Assembly: GCA_003550325.1 (NCBI GenBank)
Contig: QKWP01000042.1
Coordinates: forward strand, 35,640 to 99,639
Direction: 5' to 3'
DNA: 64,000 nt
DNA from: Gigaspora rosea
Taxonomy: Eukaryota; Glomeromycota; Glomeromycetes; Diversisporales; Gigasporaceae
Below the pieces are notes generated by a model. It was given only the letters and a program-made list of their open reading frames with translations. It was not told the DNA's origin and searched no databases. Made by a program: the position numbers and the translations under genes. Below, piece after piece: positions 24,800 through 37,360 of the stretch. The stretch's first letter is position 1, and every line of letters starts with the position of its first letter.

Positions 24800-26728
24800 A
24801 TGACATTAGCAGACGACTCACTAAAAGACTTAGTTGGTAAAGATTTAAATTGCAAAAAAAAAAATAAAAAATAAAAAAATTTAAATAAATATTTGCATTA
24901 TATTTAACTTTTAATGGAATATATCTACAGAAAGAAGATTAAGACATGCAACTATAGTTTTAATCATATTATTAACAGCTGCTTATGGATGTATGTTCCA
25001 TTTCATGCGACTTTATACTGTCTTTTTTTTTACTTTAGTTCCGGTGTAGTCAAACTAAATTTTTTCCTTTAAATTGAAATCATTTTAATCTTACATTTTT
25101 CATCTTTAACATTTTGCTATAACATTTACATGAATAATGAATTAATATAATATAGTTTGGAATATTTATCGTATGGTAGAGTCTGTGAACTCTCCTGTAG
25201 TATCATTGAAGTCCGAATTGCGTCCTAGTATACGCGTAAATAACTATTATCTCTATTAGAAAGTGTCATGCTGAGATTAAGCGTAAATATTATCCATTTA
25301 ATTAGGTACCAGGTTTGGTCATTTGTGGAGATACATTAAACTTGCCTGCTGAATGTTATAAAAGCAAAATCAATGCTGCCGATGCCAATTATAAGACTGT
25401 ATATATTTTTAAATTTATAATTTTTGTAATTCAAATTTTTGTTTAATCACTAGCCTTTTTCAAATTTTATAGGCTACAAACTGTAGTGAATACTTATCAA
25501 ATCCGCGTGATGCGACAATTTTCGTTAATATGCGCGGATACGATGATCTTGACAAACTATTTTGTTGTTTGTAACATTTATTAATATTATTATTTTTGAT
25601 AATAAGTAACCATTCACCAATATATTAAATTGATTTATGTATAGACATTTTAAACACTTCACAACCATTTGATAAATCTTATGGAACGAATTCGCTTGAA
25701 TTTAATAGTTTGACACAAAAAATTTCAATTACATTATCGTCAAGTGAAGAAGCTAACAACACTGTAAGAATAGTATTTATATATGAAGTCTTAGAAATAT
25801 GCTACTTGTTAATTTAAAAAATTTAAATATTAATCATCTAGAAATTGGGTATTACTGAAGATCGTTGGTTCATGTATGGAACATTTACTGAATCAGAAGA
25901 TTACGAGTATGCTAAATTCCAAATTGTCAAAATGGTAATTATACATTTTTAACGCTTAAAGTACTTAAAAAATATATGATATCAGTTATGATAGTTAATT
26001 ATACGTAATTTTGTAGCCTTCTATCTCGTATTTATATTTTAATAGAATTGAAAAGTATGGTACCAACAAAAAAGATATCATAACTGGTGGTGGAACTGGG
26101 CAAACTATCCCAAAGTCCATAGAGAGTGATGAAACTTTTGCAAGTTTTGCAATTTCAGGATTTGGTGATGACAAACATCTTTGGGAAATTTTCAGAATAA
26201 TTCCAGCCAAGTATGTTAGTAATGAACAATCAAATTCTACAGAATATCTCGTACAACTTTGGTACGATCGAGTAGAATTTACATTTTTTCAACTTACTGC
26301 TAACATGGGAGGTTTTCTGAGCGTTCTTAGTGTTATTTATCTTTTTCTATTTGGATCACGAAGGATTAATCCTTGGGGTTTTGTTCAACGTCATGTAAGC
26401 GTATTTTTGGATTAATTTAAAAAAATTTTTTTATTGATTAGTTTTTATTTAAACATTTTGATAGTTAGCCAAAGTAGTGCCATCCACACTGGAATCTTAT
26501 TCTTCATTGACTGAGACTATTGACCCACAAATACAAGAAAAATATTTCCCAGAGGAAACTTATGTTTTGTCATCGTCAGCCATAGATATGGATAAGCCAA
26601 GCATTCAACAAATAAAACAAGATTTACATGAAGAAGTACAGAAAACCATTAAAAGTGAATTAATAAAATTAAAGGAGTTTCTGAACAAACATTATCTTAT
26701 AGATATCAATAAGTATAAAGTAGTTTAG
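24800..26728 (+). CDS. Two-pass membrane protein of unknown function (nine exons)
   Basis: Exons: 24800-24836, 24931-24990, 25156-25235, 25306-25398, 25473-25563, 25645-25763, 25842-25934, 26017-26394, 26465-26728. All have GT-AG borders and compatible phases, giving 404 codons plus stop, so the gene looks intact. After a short N-terminus comes a hydrophobic span (TIVLIILLTAAYGFW). A ~240-residue soluble region with several Cys (VICGDTLNLPAEC, ATNCSEYL) follows, presumably extracytosolic. A second span (GGFLSVLSVIYLFLFG) is followed by RRINPWGFVQR, and the C-terminus is charged and helical. I chose ATG 24800 because it opens exon 1 in phase with a good donor. The family resembles uncharacterised fungal membrane proteins; no function is claimed. 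The donor of exon 5 (GTTGTT) is weak and inferred from phase. Confidence 0.8.
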
Positions 26729-27284
26729 AACAAACGCAATTTATGAATCCTGCATCATTGTAAACATGCCAAGATATGCAGCCAACGAATTATATAAAAC
26801 ACTCATAGTAAATGTTAGTTTCGGTATTGTCTGTAACAAAATCTGTAGACGAATGGATTGTTCAAAATTGCTATCAAAATTGTTACATTGTAATCGCCAT
26901 TTTTATCATTATCTTTTTATTTTGTTTCTATTATTTTATAAATATTAAAGAACAAAGCCATAAATATTAAAGAACAAAGCCTCCAAGTTTTATGAATAAA
27001 TAAGAGCGTAGAACTCGATCCTTTATTTAATACAGTAGTATAATTAGCATTACTTATAAAAAACATTATAGTAAAATTCTAATAAGATTATGAAATAACA
27101 TAAAGTACAAGAATGGTTGAAGAAATTTCTTGAGTAAGTCCGAATTATTCCAAAATAAGATAATTGTAAATAAGAAAACTTGTATAAGTTACATGCAAGT
27201 TACACCATAAAATAAAACTTACGTCAGTTAAAATAACTTATGTAAGTTACCCTAACCCTAACCTAAATATTAAATTTTCTCGCT

Positions 27285-27760
27285 AAAAAAAAAATATATC
27301 AATATAGTTTTCAATTTGTTCTCTTCATTATTACTAATTTTGCCATAAAGTTTCAAGGAGACTAAAGTAATATTTTTACAAACAGCCTCTACTAATGCAT
27401 TTATTCTCTCAGAAGCAATTTGATTATGATAAAATTTTAAAGAAGTTTGAGTAGTATTTAAATGAAGTGCTTCTGCGAATGCTATACCAATATTTTTACT
27501 ATTAAAGCTTAAAGAAGTTAAAAAGATTTACAAAAAGCGCTTTGGCTAATATTTTTCACCCTAAATACTAGCATTATAGTTACTAATAACTAATATTTAA
27601 AGAAGATATAGTAGTATTTATATTACACATTATTGTTACTAAAATCTAAAGAAGTTATAGTAGTATTTATATGAATCTTTAGCTAAAGCTTTTACTCCTT
27701 CAATACCAATATTACTATCGTAAAGTTCTAAAGAAATTAAATGAATGTCTTTGCAGTGCA
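27285..27760 (-). pseudogene. Leucine-rich-repeat relic
   Basis: On the minus strand this resembles the C-terminal LRRs of the intact F-box gene at 30405-31796. The periodic AAAGAAGTTxxA words that encode the start of each LRR strand recur near 27450, 27510, 27600, 27655 and 27730. Stops and shifts break every frame. Probably a decayed tandem duplicate. A TAACCCTAACCTAA string just upstream (~27250) is too short to call telomeric. Confidence 0.65.
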
Positions 27761-28593
27761 CGTATTCTAATTATTTCTCCTTAAGGCGAAAGTATGTGTA
27801 ATAAAAAATCCAGACATAATATAAAGATTGGATATTGTTACCCGGAAAAGGAATGATGTGATTAACCCTCAACAAAGACAATCTAATCGAAAGAGTCGTT
27901 TAGATTTGGGGAGTTAAATGGTTCCAAGGCTTCGGTCATCTTTCTCATTAGTGGTAGCGTACCCATAAAAATTGTTCCCTCCCGTGATTTTTGAACAATC
28001 AAATTTCAAGATCAATCCATTTTTTTTTAAAAAAAAAAAAAGAAATAACACGAAATCTTAATTATGAAACCACCTTCTGCGGCCTAATTAAAAATGTTCC
28101 TCTGAAAGTTTCACTAATAGAAACTTTATCGGCCTAACTTTAACCTTAACCTAAACTACAACGGTTTATTTTCAGTAAAAATTACGGGGGCAATTTTTGT
28201 TGGTATGCTACCAAAGTCGTTGTCCCATTGTGTGGTTGTTAAGTGATTTCTAAGTCAAAAATTTAATAAGAACATGTTATTTTCATAAATTTTGTTAGGC
28301 ATAGTTATACTTGCTAAAAATCGGTTGTACAATCGCGCAATCGGACTACAATCATGCGATTGTAAAGGTGTGAAGCGATTTACAAATTTATCAAAAATAA
28401 ATCATTTTGCAAATCGCAATAAGTCAGTTCACTATCAATTAATTTATAATATCGAAGGTGACTATTATGTAAACCAATAATAAAGAAAATCTAATACGAT
28501 CATCAAATAGATAATACAATGACAATTTCACAATTTAAGTCAATTTCAAAAATTGACCAAAGTCATTCTTAAATTTTGAAATGACATACGTTT
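27761..28593. other. Intergenic, no gene seen
   Basis: A 62-codon plus frame at 28292-28480 consists of short AAATCG/TGCGATTGTA repeats and is not supported. Confidence 0.4.
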
Positions 28594-28944
28594 TAGGCCA
28601 CAAAGTTAATTTTTGTTTTGCATAATCTGTTCCAAAATTTCAGTCGACGGGTTGGATTTTTTTTTAATTTACTATAAATTAATAGATTCGTATTCACATC
28701 TAAGGCAACGCAAATTTAATTTTCTGTTTTGGAATTAGAAAATGTGTAATTATTTTTTTTATCGGGCCTATCGGTAATTCCAGAAAATTAAGGTCACCAT
28801 CAGGAGGCACGGATGGATTTATGGAAAAAAATCAAATAGCAAAAATGGAATAAGTGGCACAATTGGAACTTTAAAAAGTTTTTTTTTTTGAAAAAATTGG
28901 GTCGACGGGTTATGCAAAACGAAAAATCAACTTTGCGTGGCCTT
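28594..28944. mobile_element. ~350-bp inverted-repeat element
   Basis: Left TAGGCCACAAAGTTAATTTT and right AAATCAACTTTGCGTGGCCT pair over ~35 bases, with GTCGACGGGTT repeated just inside both ends. No frame inside. Exact ends and target duplication not resolved. Confidence 0.65.
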
Positions 28945-30404
28945 AATAAAAGTCCTTAATATTATTAGGATTTTAGAAATTTTGGTTTTTTATGCTATAA
29001 TGTAACACTTCTTTAAACTAATTTAACTTGTTTTGTTCTAACTTGAGAAATATTATATTATAAAAAAAAACAAAGGGCTTATCCCTTTTGCTATCAAGAA
29101 TCTATGTAGTCTCATAAATCATTTTCAACCTTAACTTGTTTTTTTTTTTTATAATTGTCGTTTCGAAGACTCATGTCTTTAGTTCATATACCTTATTGTA
29201 AATAAATCACATTTACGAATTAAACAAATATTTGATAATAACAATCTGCTCTGATTCTTTGTAACCTTCAGACTGCAAGTTTCCTTAAAATCCAATTCTA
29301 AATCATTTTTTTTTATACTTTATACTTATATTCTTCATTCAAAATTACTTATTATTTATCCTATTATTACTTCAACAAATTACTATATCAAACATATAAT
29401 TTGGCAATCAGATGATTCAAAAAACTGTATCATTCATTTTTGTATCGAATAAGCTTATTTTTATTTTTTGATATAAATAACATAATCTCGGATTTTTCAT
29501 AATCATTTATCATTTTCTCAAATATTTTGTTAATTATGTGAACACATATTTACCCTTCTGCTGTCGAGCAAACTACCTTTATATATTTCAAGTACATATC
29601 TCTTCTCGTGATTGTCACCACAATAGTCACCTCAATAAGATATTTAAAAGCGAAAGTGGGACGAGGCTAATATAACTGGAAAGAAGATAATATAAAATAG
29701 TGTATGTTTAATCGGGTATGTCAAGTAAACTTAATTTAAAGACCAATGTTATTTAAAAACTTATATTAATGAGATAATTAGTAATCCATAGTTAACACCA
29801 AACATATACAATATTAATCTCTGGAGAGTAGAAGAGACAATAGATAAGGAATATTCCATATATGTTTACATATAAATTTTGCAGAGGTGTAAGGTAAAAG
29901 TAAATAATCCCACCTGATTTCATGTACACTATCATTCACAGAAATCTTAGAATGCTTATCGTACAAAGTTACAATTGTTATTTCGGAAATCAAAATTTAA
30001 GAAAGTATATCATAACTAACATTTAATATTACCGAAATCAAATTTTAAGAAAGTATATCATAACTAAGATTTAATATTACCGTTCATTGATTTTGTTTCA
30101 TAATTTTTAGCACTATAATAATAGATTATTTTGCTTTTCTAAATCTTATTTTCCGAAATAACTTCCTGTAGTTAAAGTTTCTCTAAACAGCATCTAATAT
30201 TAGATGTTTATACTTCATTCATTTTATTTGTTCATTTTAATTTCCGACTCCTCCCTTTCAAGAGCCCTATAAAGTTATGTTAGCCGGAAGCGGTCTAACT
30301 AATAAACTTTCACAACTTTCACATGCCTAAGCCAAATTTCTTTTATTATAAAATTTAAAATAAACGAAATATATATAAAAAATCTTCCATTACTCTTTAT
30401 TATT
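28945..30404. other. Intergenic; ~47-bp tandem duplication at 29985-30085
   Basis: The only structure seen is two copies of a unit containing TTTAAGAAAGTATATCATAA followed by TTTAATATTACCG. The rest is AT-rich, without frames. It includes the 3' flank of the minus-strand F-box gene. Confidence 0.6.
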
Positions 30405-31796
30405 TCAATAATAAATCCTATTGTTGAAAGTTTTCATTATGTTCTCATCTTCATCTCTAATTCGGTTACCATAAAGATACAAGCAGATTAAAGTAATATT
30501 TTTACGAACTGCTTCTATTAATGCACATATTCCTTCAGAGGCAATTTCATTATAAGAAAGATTTAAAGAAGTTAAACCAGTATTCATTTGAAGTGCTTCT
30601 GCGAATGCTTTTCCTCCTTCGATACCAATCTTATTATTATGAAGTCTTAAAAAAGTTAAAGCAGAATTTACACTAATTGCTTTTGCTAATATTTTTCCTC
30701 CCTCAATACCAGCATTATTCCAACTAATGTCTAAAGAAGTTAGAGTGGTATTTACGTAAAGTGCCTTAGCTAATTCTTTTACTCCTCCTATGCCAATATT
30801 ATTACAGCAAAGATTTAAAGAAGTTAAAGTAGTGTTCTTGCAAAGAACCTCTGCTATTGCTTTTCCTCCCACAAAACTAATATTATTGTAACCAAGATTT
30901 AAAGAAGTTAAAGCAGTGTTTACATAAATTGCTTTTGCTAATATTTTTCCTCCTTCCATACAAATATTATTATCGCTAAGATCCAAGAAAGTTAGAGTAG
31001 AGTTTATATAAAGTGTTTTTGCTAGTGCTTTTACTTCTTCAATACTAAAGTTATAGTTTTCGATATGTAAGGAAGTTAAAGTAGTGTTCTTGCAAAGAAT
31101 TTCTGCTATTTCTTCTGAATTAACCAAATTTTGATAAAGATATAAAGAAATAACAGTGTCATTACCACATAAATATTTAATTAATTTATTATTAAAAACA
31201 GTTCCAACGACTTCTAAGTGTTTTAATCTCTTATTTGTTCGTAGAAACATTACAATTAAAGAATATTTAATTGCGTTTACAAGATTATTAAAGTTAGATT
31301 GCCAACTATGAGGTATTTCTTCATGGCCATTATAATTAAGCCAATTAATAACTCCATTATTTAAAGAACTGTCAATATATGTAGTATAACTTGTATATTC
31401 AAACAACGGTTTTGGGTAATATGGAAGGAGAATTTTAAAAGGTATTAATAAAGCTTGCTCTTCTGCATTTAATGCTGAAAGGCACGTATTTACAAGTTTT
31501 CTATTAATGAATTTTCTTGTTATTTTACTCCATAATATTGGCACGGTAATTCTACACCAGTGACGATTTACAAGAAGACATGAATATAAACTATTAAAAT
31601 CATTCTGGAAATTATTAAATACTATAAAAAGGCATTCGTTCGGTAATTTTTCATTTTTGTTACGTTTAAAAACGTTGAGTAACAGGCATATATATATAGA
31701 ATGAAATGTTGTGAAACGTTGTACTAATTTATTAAAAAATTTTTTACAAAAAGGTCCCAAATTTCTGGGTCGGATGTGTCGGATCCAGGCTGGCAT
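30405..31796 (-). CDS. F-box and leucine-rich-repeat protein
   Basis: Single exon, 463 residues, intact. An F-box lies at about residues 51-95 (LPNECLFIVFNNF, then CLLVNRHWCRITVPILW); this domain recruits substrates to SCF ubiquitin ligases through Skp1. From about residue 195 to the end there are roughly nine LRRs of the RNI/ribonuclease-inhibitor type, ~28 residues each, with the pattern LTSLNLxxNNIxxxGxKxLA. The LRRs presumably bind the target. The first 50 residues are basic and poorly conserved in character; a downstream start is possible, but no ATG lies close before the F-box. A broken LRR relative lies 3 kb away at 27285-27760. The target is unknown. Confidence 0.9.
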   Translation of the reverse strand: MPAWIRHIRPRNLGPFCKKFFNKLVQRFTTFHSIYICLLLNVFKRNKNEKLPNECLFIVFNNFQNDFNSLYSCLLVNRHWCRITVPILWSKITRKFINRKLVNTCLSALNAEEQALLIPFKILLPYYPKPLFEYTSYTTYIDSSLNNGVINWLNYNGHEEIPHSWQSNFNNLVNAIKYSLIVMFLRTNKRLKHLEVVGTVFNNKLIKYLCGNDTVISLYLYQNLVNSEEIAEILCKNTTLTSLHIENYNFSIEEVKALAKTLYINSTLTFLDLSDNNICMEGGKILAKAIYVNTALTSLNLGYNNISFVGGKAIAEVLCKNTTLTSLNLCCNNIGIGGVKELAKALYVNTTLTSLDISWNNAGIEGGKILAKAISVNSALTFLRLHNNKIGIEGGKAFAEALQMNTGLTSLNLSYNEIASEGICALIEAVRKNITLICLYLYGNRIRDEDENIMKTFNNRIYY

Positions 31797-31879
31797 TTAT
31801 ATCGGCCAAAAAACTATCAATTGGGATAATGAATGGTTATGATATCATTAGTAAATTTTTAATGATCTTGGGAAAATTG

Positions 31880-32000
31880 ATCGATCCCGGTCCGCCGACA
31901 AGATTCCGATGCACTCCGATCTGAAATTTTTGCTTTGCGTTAATCGCCGACAAGATTCCGAAGCACTCCGATCTGGAATTTTTGCGTTAATCGCCGACCC
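31880..32000. repeat. ~60-bp tandem duplication upstream of the F-box gene
   Basis: CGCCGACAAGATTCCGAAGC with ACTCCGATCTGGAATTTTTG is present twice in a row with few differences. It lies in the presumed promoter side of the minus-strand F-box gene. No function is inferred. Confidence 0.75.
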
Positions 32001-33658
32001 AATTTTACGTATATAATTTTTTTATCCCCCGGGAGAGGTCCCAAGGCGCCAGTGGCGTCTTTAAAAAATAATTTTTAATATTGACACGTTTTTCACGAAT
32101 ATAATGAAGATTTATAATTTTAATAAATGCAATCTAAAAAAAATGCTGCTTAGGGTAGGAATATTACCCGGGTCAACAAATAGGGTGAAACTCTAGTGCT
32201 CTCGCAAAAATTATTACAGAAACAATAAAAATATCCCTATAATTTTATATATTTATCCAATCGATAAATTATTATCGAGGCTTTTATTTATATTTAATGC
32301 CGAAGATGTTAATTGATTCGTACGTATATTTAGATTTTTTAAAGCCGATTACAGTAATTATAAATAGATAACTAAGTCATTAGCATCCTGAAAATGTTTA
32401 TTGGTTTGACCTGGCTTGTATATTTAATTTTTAAACAGCCAATTACAGAAATTATAAATAGGTAATTAAGCCATTAACATCCCCCGAATATTTAAATAAA
32501 TATAGATAGATACGTATTATGATGTATTTAGTAAATTATAGATTCAAAAAAATTTTCATTAGAAAATTATAAAACACTGCAATAAAATTTAATCTTATAA
32601 TTCAAATTAATAACTCTAAAATTTGTTAAGTACGTACCTAGTTTTCTAGTAAGTAATATTAGTGTATAAGTTATAAAAAAGACGTCTGGACTTCCATTTG
32701 TTGTTAATTGAAATATAAATACTCTGATCAGATAAATACATAATTCCCGTTAATTCAATTGTTCTCTCTGACATATTTAAACTATTATTCAATTGGAATG
32801 ATAAATACAATCGATTCGGTAACCTATTTTTTTTACTAATTAAAATATATTCTCCAATCTATTCCGACCAATTGACTAAGGCATTTGAGAACACCCAATT
32901 CTTATTTAAAATCAATCTAAGTATAATTTGTATATTTTAAATTTTAGACTTTATGAACATAAAATGTTGAAAGCCAAGGCGCCCTTACTTATTTATTATA
33001 ATAAAATTTTTGTAATTTTTATTTCATAATTTATTTTTTATTTACATTATCTTCAATGATTTCAACAATATTTATATGTTTCTTCGTCTTTTATTAATTA
33101 TGTCACCCTTTGCAGTTTTGTCAGTTACAAACTAAGGTTTAATAAGCATTTGCCAGTGAATAATACGTATGTAGTTCATTTATTTATTATGTTTTAAAAT
33201 ATCTTGCAATTAGAGAGAATAATTTTATATATACTAGATAAAAAAACTTGCACTTACAGGATAAAGAAATTGTATTTATTTTATAAGTTCCAACTTGGGC
33301 CAACACTATTTTATTGCATTTAGAGGGAACTTGCACTTAGAGGACGTGCACTTAGAGGGAGTTGACTATATAATTGTAGTTTTTATATTTCTTGACTCAT
33401 ATGCTAGTATTGATTTTGTAGATTTAGAATTAATATATGGGATGCTTTTTATAAAAAAAGAGAAGGAAATCACTTTTAAATTTGGTCAATTTTACTAGAT
33501 TTATAAAGAATTCACCTTTTTATATTAATAAATACCTATTTATTGATTCTAATTACACTTATATTAAACTAAATTTTTAAATTCACTCAAATTTTAAAGA
33601 ACTTCAAACCAATTTAGGTAATTCCTAATCTATTTAGTGCATATTTAATTAAAAATAT
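32001..33658. other. Intergenic with small degenerate repeats
   Basis: 32322-32496 holds two imperfect ~95-bp copies sharing ATTACAGNAATTATAAATAG. 33240-33372 has repeated CACTTAGAGG words and ends in GTTGACTATA, like a truncated pogo-type MITE. A 67-codon frame (33295-33498) overlaps that repeat and is not supported. Confidence 0.5.
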
Positions 33659-34682
33659 TAATGGATTGGATTTACCCTTTTGTACGAAATATAGTACATT
33701 TTAAAAAATGCATTAAAAATTTAAAAAAATTAATAGCTTAATTTTTTTTATATACAAAAATCTAATAAGTATTCAAAAATAGTTTAGCAGTATTGTTTTT
33801 TAAATTAATAATAAAATATTTATAAAAAAATTTTTTTTATATATTGTATTTTTTGTGATTTCTAATGTACTAGATTTCGTACATTTGTAAAGTCAGTTAT
33901 AATTATAATTTATTAATATATTTGGCAAATTAAAAGTTTTAATAAATAAAAAATTGTATAGGCTTGTTATAAAAAAAATATTATTATTAGTTATATTATA
34001 AAAATTATTACTTATATTATAAGCTTTTTTTGAAAATTTTTACAAATTATTACTTTACATAGTAAGCCATATGAGTTTAGCTAGAGTTTAAAAAATTTTT
34101 TGCTAATTAAATTTTCTAAATTCTTAATCAAAATTATAAATATTTATTATCTAATTTCAATTACAAAATTTTTTTTAATCCTAAATTAGTATATCTCAAG
34201 TTATATTACTTTAAATTTTAAAAAAATTACATCTAATTTTTATATATAAATTGGATATTTTAGTTATATAGTATTTACTAGCAAAAATTCAAATTTAGAT
34301 TACTTCTTATATATTAATCTAATCTTAAATAAAATTTTAAAATTATAACTAACAAACTTATGTTTATAATTTTATTAATAGTTTAAAAAATTTATTTAGT
34401 AAAAAAATTTTTTATAATCAAAAATATTTTGTAAAATTACTAGTAAATGTGCTAAAAACTAGGTTAAACTAGCAAATGCGAATTTTAAAAAAAATGTACA
34501 AAATTTAAAAAGCTATGTAAAGCTATGAGTTTTTTAAAACAAGTAGCCCATAAGTTAAAATATTATTAAAAAATATTTAATTAAGTAGTTAATTTTAAAA
34601 ATTAATAGATAATTAAGTTTAATTATGTACTAAATCTAGTGCAATGTACTAGATCTAGTACAGGTAAATCCTATCCATTAAA
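33659..34682. mobile_element. ~1.02-kb element with ~20-bp terminal inverted repeats
   Basis: Left TAATGGATTGGATTTACC and right GGTAAATCCTATCCATTA are complementary except for one base. Just inside both ends are TAGTACAT- or CTAGTACA-type words. The interior is AT-rich, without a frame. 34683-35289, beyond it, shows nothing recognisable. Confidence 0.65.
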
Positions 34683-35289
34683 TTAATTAATTGGTATAAT
34701 GATATTTGTATATATAAGTTCTGCTTAAGGAACTAAATAATATATTTACAGCAAAAAGAATATTTTATAAAACTATTTAACAAATGTAATAATTTATTTA
34801 ATAAATTTTTTTTATATTAATATAATAAGTTAAAAGAAATTTTTTGCTTATATATAAAAATATATAAATTTTTAGTAGAAAACTAGAAGAAATCTTTTGA
34901 ATATAAAGACAGTATAAATACAATTCTTAAAGTATTATTTTGTTAATATAAATGCAATTTATTAATATGAGAGTTTTTAATAATTTATCTTTTATAAGCA
35001 AAAAGATGATAGTTTAACTTTGTAATTATATAATTTTTTTATTAACTTGAATTTTATTAAATGTATTGAAAATTGATCTAGATCATTTTCATTCTTTAAT
35101 TAGTAAAAATTAATGAATGATACATATTAATTAAGAATTGGCAATAATTTTAATTGACAAAGAACATATATTCTAGTAATTTATCTAGCTACATTAATTA
35201 TTGAAAATTTGATTATTGACTAATTTACTTTTACATTTGTTCTAGCTACAATAATTATTGCAAATATGATTATTAAGATAACTACAATA

Positions 35290-35680
35290 CAGTGGCCTAC
35301 CATATTATTATGGACACTTTTTAAAAATTTATAAATCGGGTTTGGGTAAGTAAACATAGCACGAAATTTATATCACATGCTAAGCAGATCTCAAAATATA
35401 ATATATTAAATTTTCATGTAATTTTATTAGGTTGCACAAAATATGCAAAAAAACCGTAAACATGGTTTTTTTCATTTGACTGAAAATCAAAATTCGAATT
35501 TTTTTTTTATTTAAATTTTTTTTTTTTACAAAATCAAAAAACTAATTATGGTTTAATGCTTTATAGGTCCCCCTCCTGCATTAATACAAGCAACAACCCG
35601 ATCGGGCATGCTTGTAATAAGCCTATGATAGTACTCAGGTGGTACATCGATCCATGCTTTTTGACAAGGGCATCCAGCTA
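35290..35680 (-). mobile_element. Truncated 3' end of a Tc1-like transposon
   Basis: Begins at a TA with CAGTGGCCTACCATATTATT, a Tc1-type end. It contains the last ~42 codons of a Tc1 transposase on the minus strand (35553-35680), including a PPEYYHRLITSMPDRV stretch and a GGGP near the stop; these match the C-terminal pattern of Tc1/IS630 transposases. The rest is missing: the homology stops at AGGACCCCGAG (35680), which resembles the end of the AGGACCCC MITE family. Confidence 0.75.
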
Positions 35681-36030
35681 GGACCCCGAGCTATTAGTAT
35701 ATAGGTCACAAAAAATTTAAAATTTTTATAATAGCTCTAAGCGAGCATTTTTATTAATATCAATAAGCATTTTTACTATATGACATATAAAAATTTATTA
35801 AAAATAAGCAAACATATTATCTAACTTATAATAAAATATTTCTGAAAATATGTTACTCCAAAAATAAGCTACTCTTTTAATTTTAAACAAAAACCTTAAA
35901 ATCTCTATAACCCATTCTGTATTTTTAATAATTAAAAACAATAATAAAATTTTTAACTTTGAAAATAAGTTACCTCTTTATATAGCATTTAATTAACTAT
36001 TTGAATAACTATTGTGAGAGATCTAATAAT

Positions 36031-37045
36031 CCAAATTTAATGATTTTGATACCATCGAATCGTCTCATCGAGACGAATCGAATGGTACCAAAATCATTAA
36101 ATTTAGATCACTGTAGCACAAGATATTAATAATTTTATAATTTTTATAAAATCTTAACGATCTTGATAACCAGTAATCCAAATTTGAGATTTTGGTACCA
36201 TTCGATTCGTCTCGATGAGGCGGTTCGAATGGTACCAAAATCATCAAAATCGGACCACTAGATCACAAGATATCCGCAAAAAACGATTTGTAACGTATTA
36301 TAATTTTATATAAAAATCATTATATAAAGTGTGTAACAAATGTTTTCGTGGATATCTTGTGATCTAGTGATCCGATTTTGACGATTTTGATACCATTCGA
36401 ACCGTCTTATCGAGACGAATTGAATGGTACCAAAATCGTCAAAATCGGATCACTAGATCACAAGATATCCACGAAAACGTTTGTAATGCAATTTATATAA
36501 AGATTTTTATATAAAACATATCGGCGGATTTATGAAATTAGACCTTTTTTTAGGTCACCAAAAATGAGATAAAGTATAATTACTAAATTAAGATAAACCC
36601 TAAAATCTAATCAAAATTTACGTCAAAACATTTTTTGATTATACAAGTAGCGTCAACTTATTATATCTAACCCATTTCCAACCTTTTNTTTTGATAACCA
36701 GTAATCCAAATTTGAGATTTTGGTACCATTCGATTCGTCTCGATGAGGCAGTTCGAATGGTACCAAAATCATCAAAATCAGATCACTAGATCACGAGATA
36801 TCTGCAAAAAAACGATTTGTAACATATTATAATTTTGTATAAAAATCATTATATAAAGTGTGTAACAAACGTTTTCGTGGATATCATGTGATCCAGTGAT
36901 CCGATTTTGACGATTTTGATACCATTCGAACCGTCTCATCGAGACGAATCGAATGGTACCAAACTCGTCAAAATCAGATCACTAGATCACAAGATATCCA
37001 CGAAAATGTTTGTAATGCAATTTATATAAAGATTTTTATATAAAA
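36031..37045. repeat. Cluster of palindromic foldback units with a direct duplication
   Basis: 36031-36112 is a hairpin centred on CGTCTCATCGAGACG. A larger foldback unit starting GATAACCAGTAATCC occurs twice as direct repeats (about 36168-36512 and 36692-37045). Each copy contains inverted copies of GAATGGTACCAAAATCG and GATCACTAGATCACAAGATA. An ambiguous base N is at 36688, just before the second copy, so the duplication may mark an assembly join. The interval 36513-36691 is unrelated. Confidence 0.8.
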
Positions 37046-37360
37046 CAAGTGTTTGTGGGGTGCCACCGGCGCCCCTTTAGAGATTACATTTTTTAAAATG
37101 ATAGAAGGCTCCTAAAAAAATTAGCAAATAAGACTGCACTAGGTACTATCTTAGTAATCTCGTTAATTGCTATAAAAAAATTATGGTAGCTGCATGATGC
37201 AGTTGCGCTAAAACCAAGAACGTTATACATCTAAGTATTTCAAAATTAAGATTTTTTATTGTTTAATGATAAATGTAGTCTTATAAGTACTATTTATATG
37301 CTAAATAGACTCAATTAAGTGATTTATTTGTTATAAAGAAAAAGAAAAAATAAATCCATT
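37046..37360. other. Intergenic upstream of the Mutator gene
   Basis: No frame. Immediate 5' flank of the transposase; element ends were not identified. Confidence 0.35.

Noticed and set aside
27245-27262. TAACCCTAACCTAA telomere-like string
   Set aside because: Only two imperfect hexamers; similar words occur by chance at 7895 and 28140.
35680-35692. AGGACCCCGAG as the left end of a complete MITE
   Set aside because: No matching right end or hairpin follows; only a possible stub.
36065-36247. 60-codon minus frame
   Set aside because: Translation of the palindromic foldback (repeated ILVPF); no independent support.
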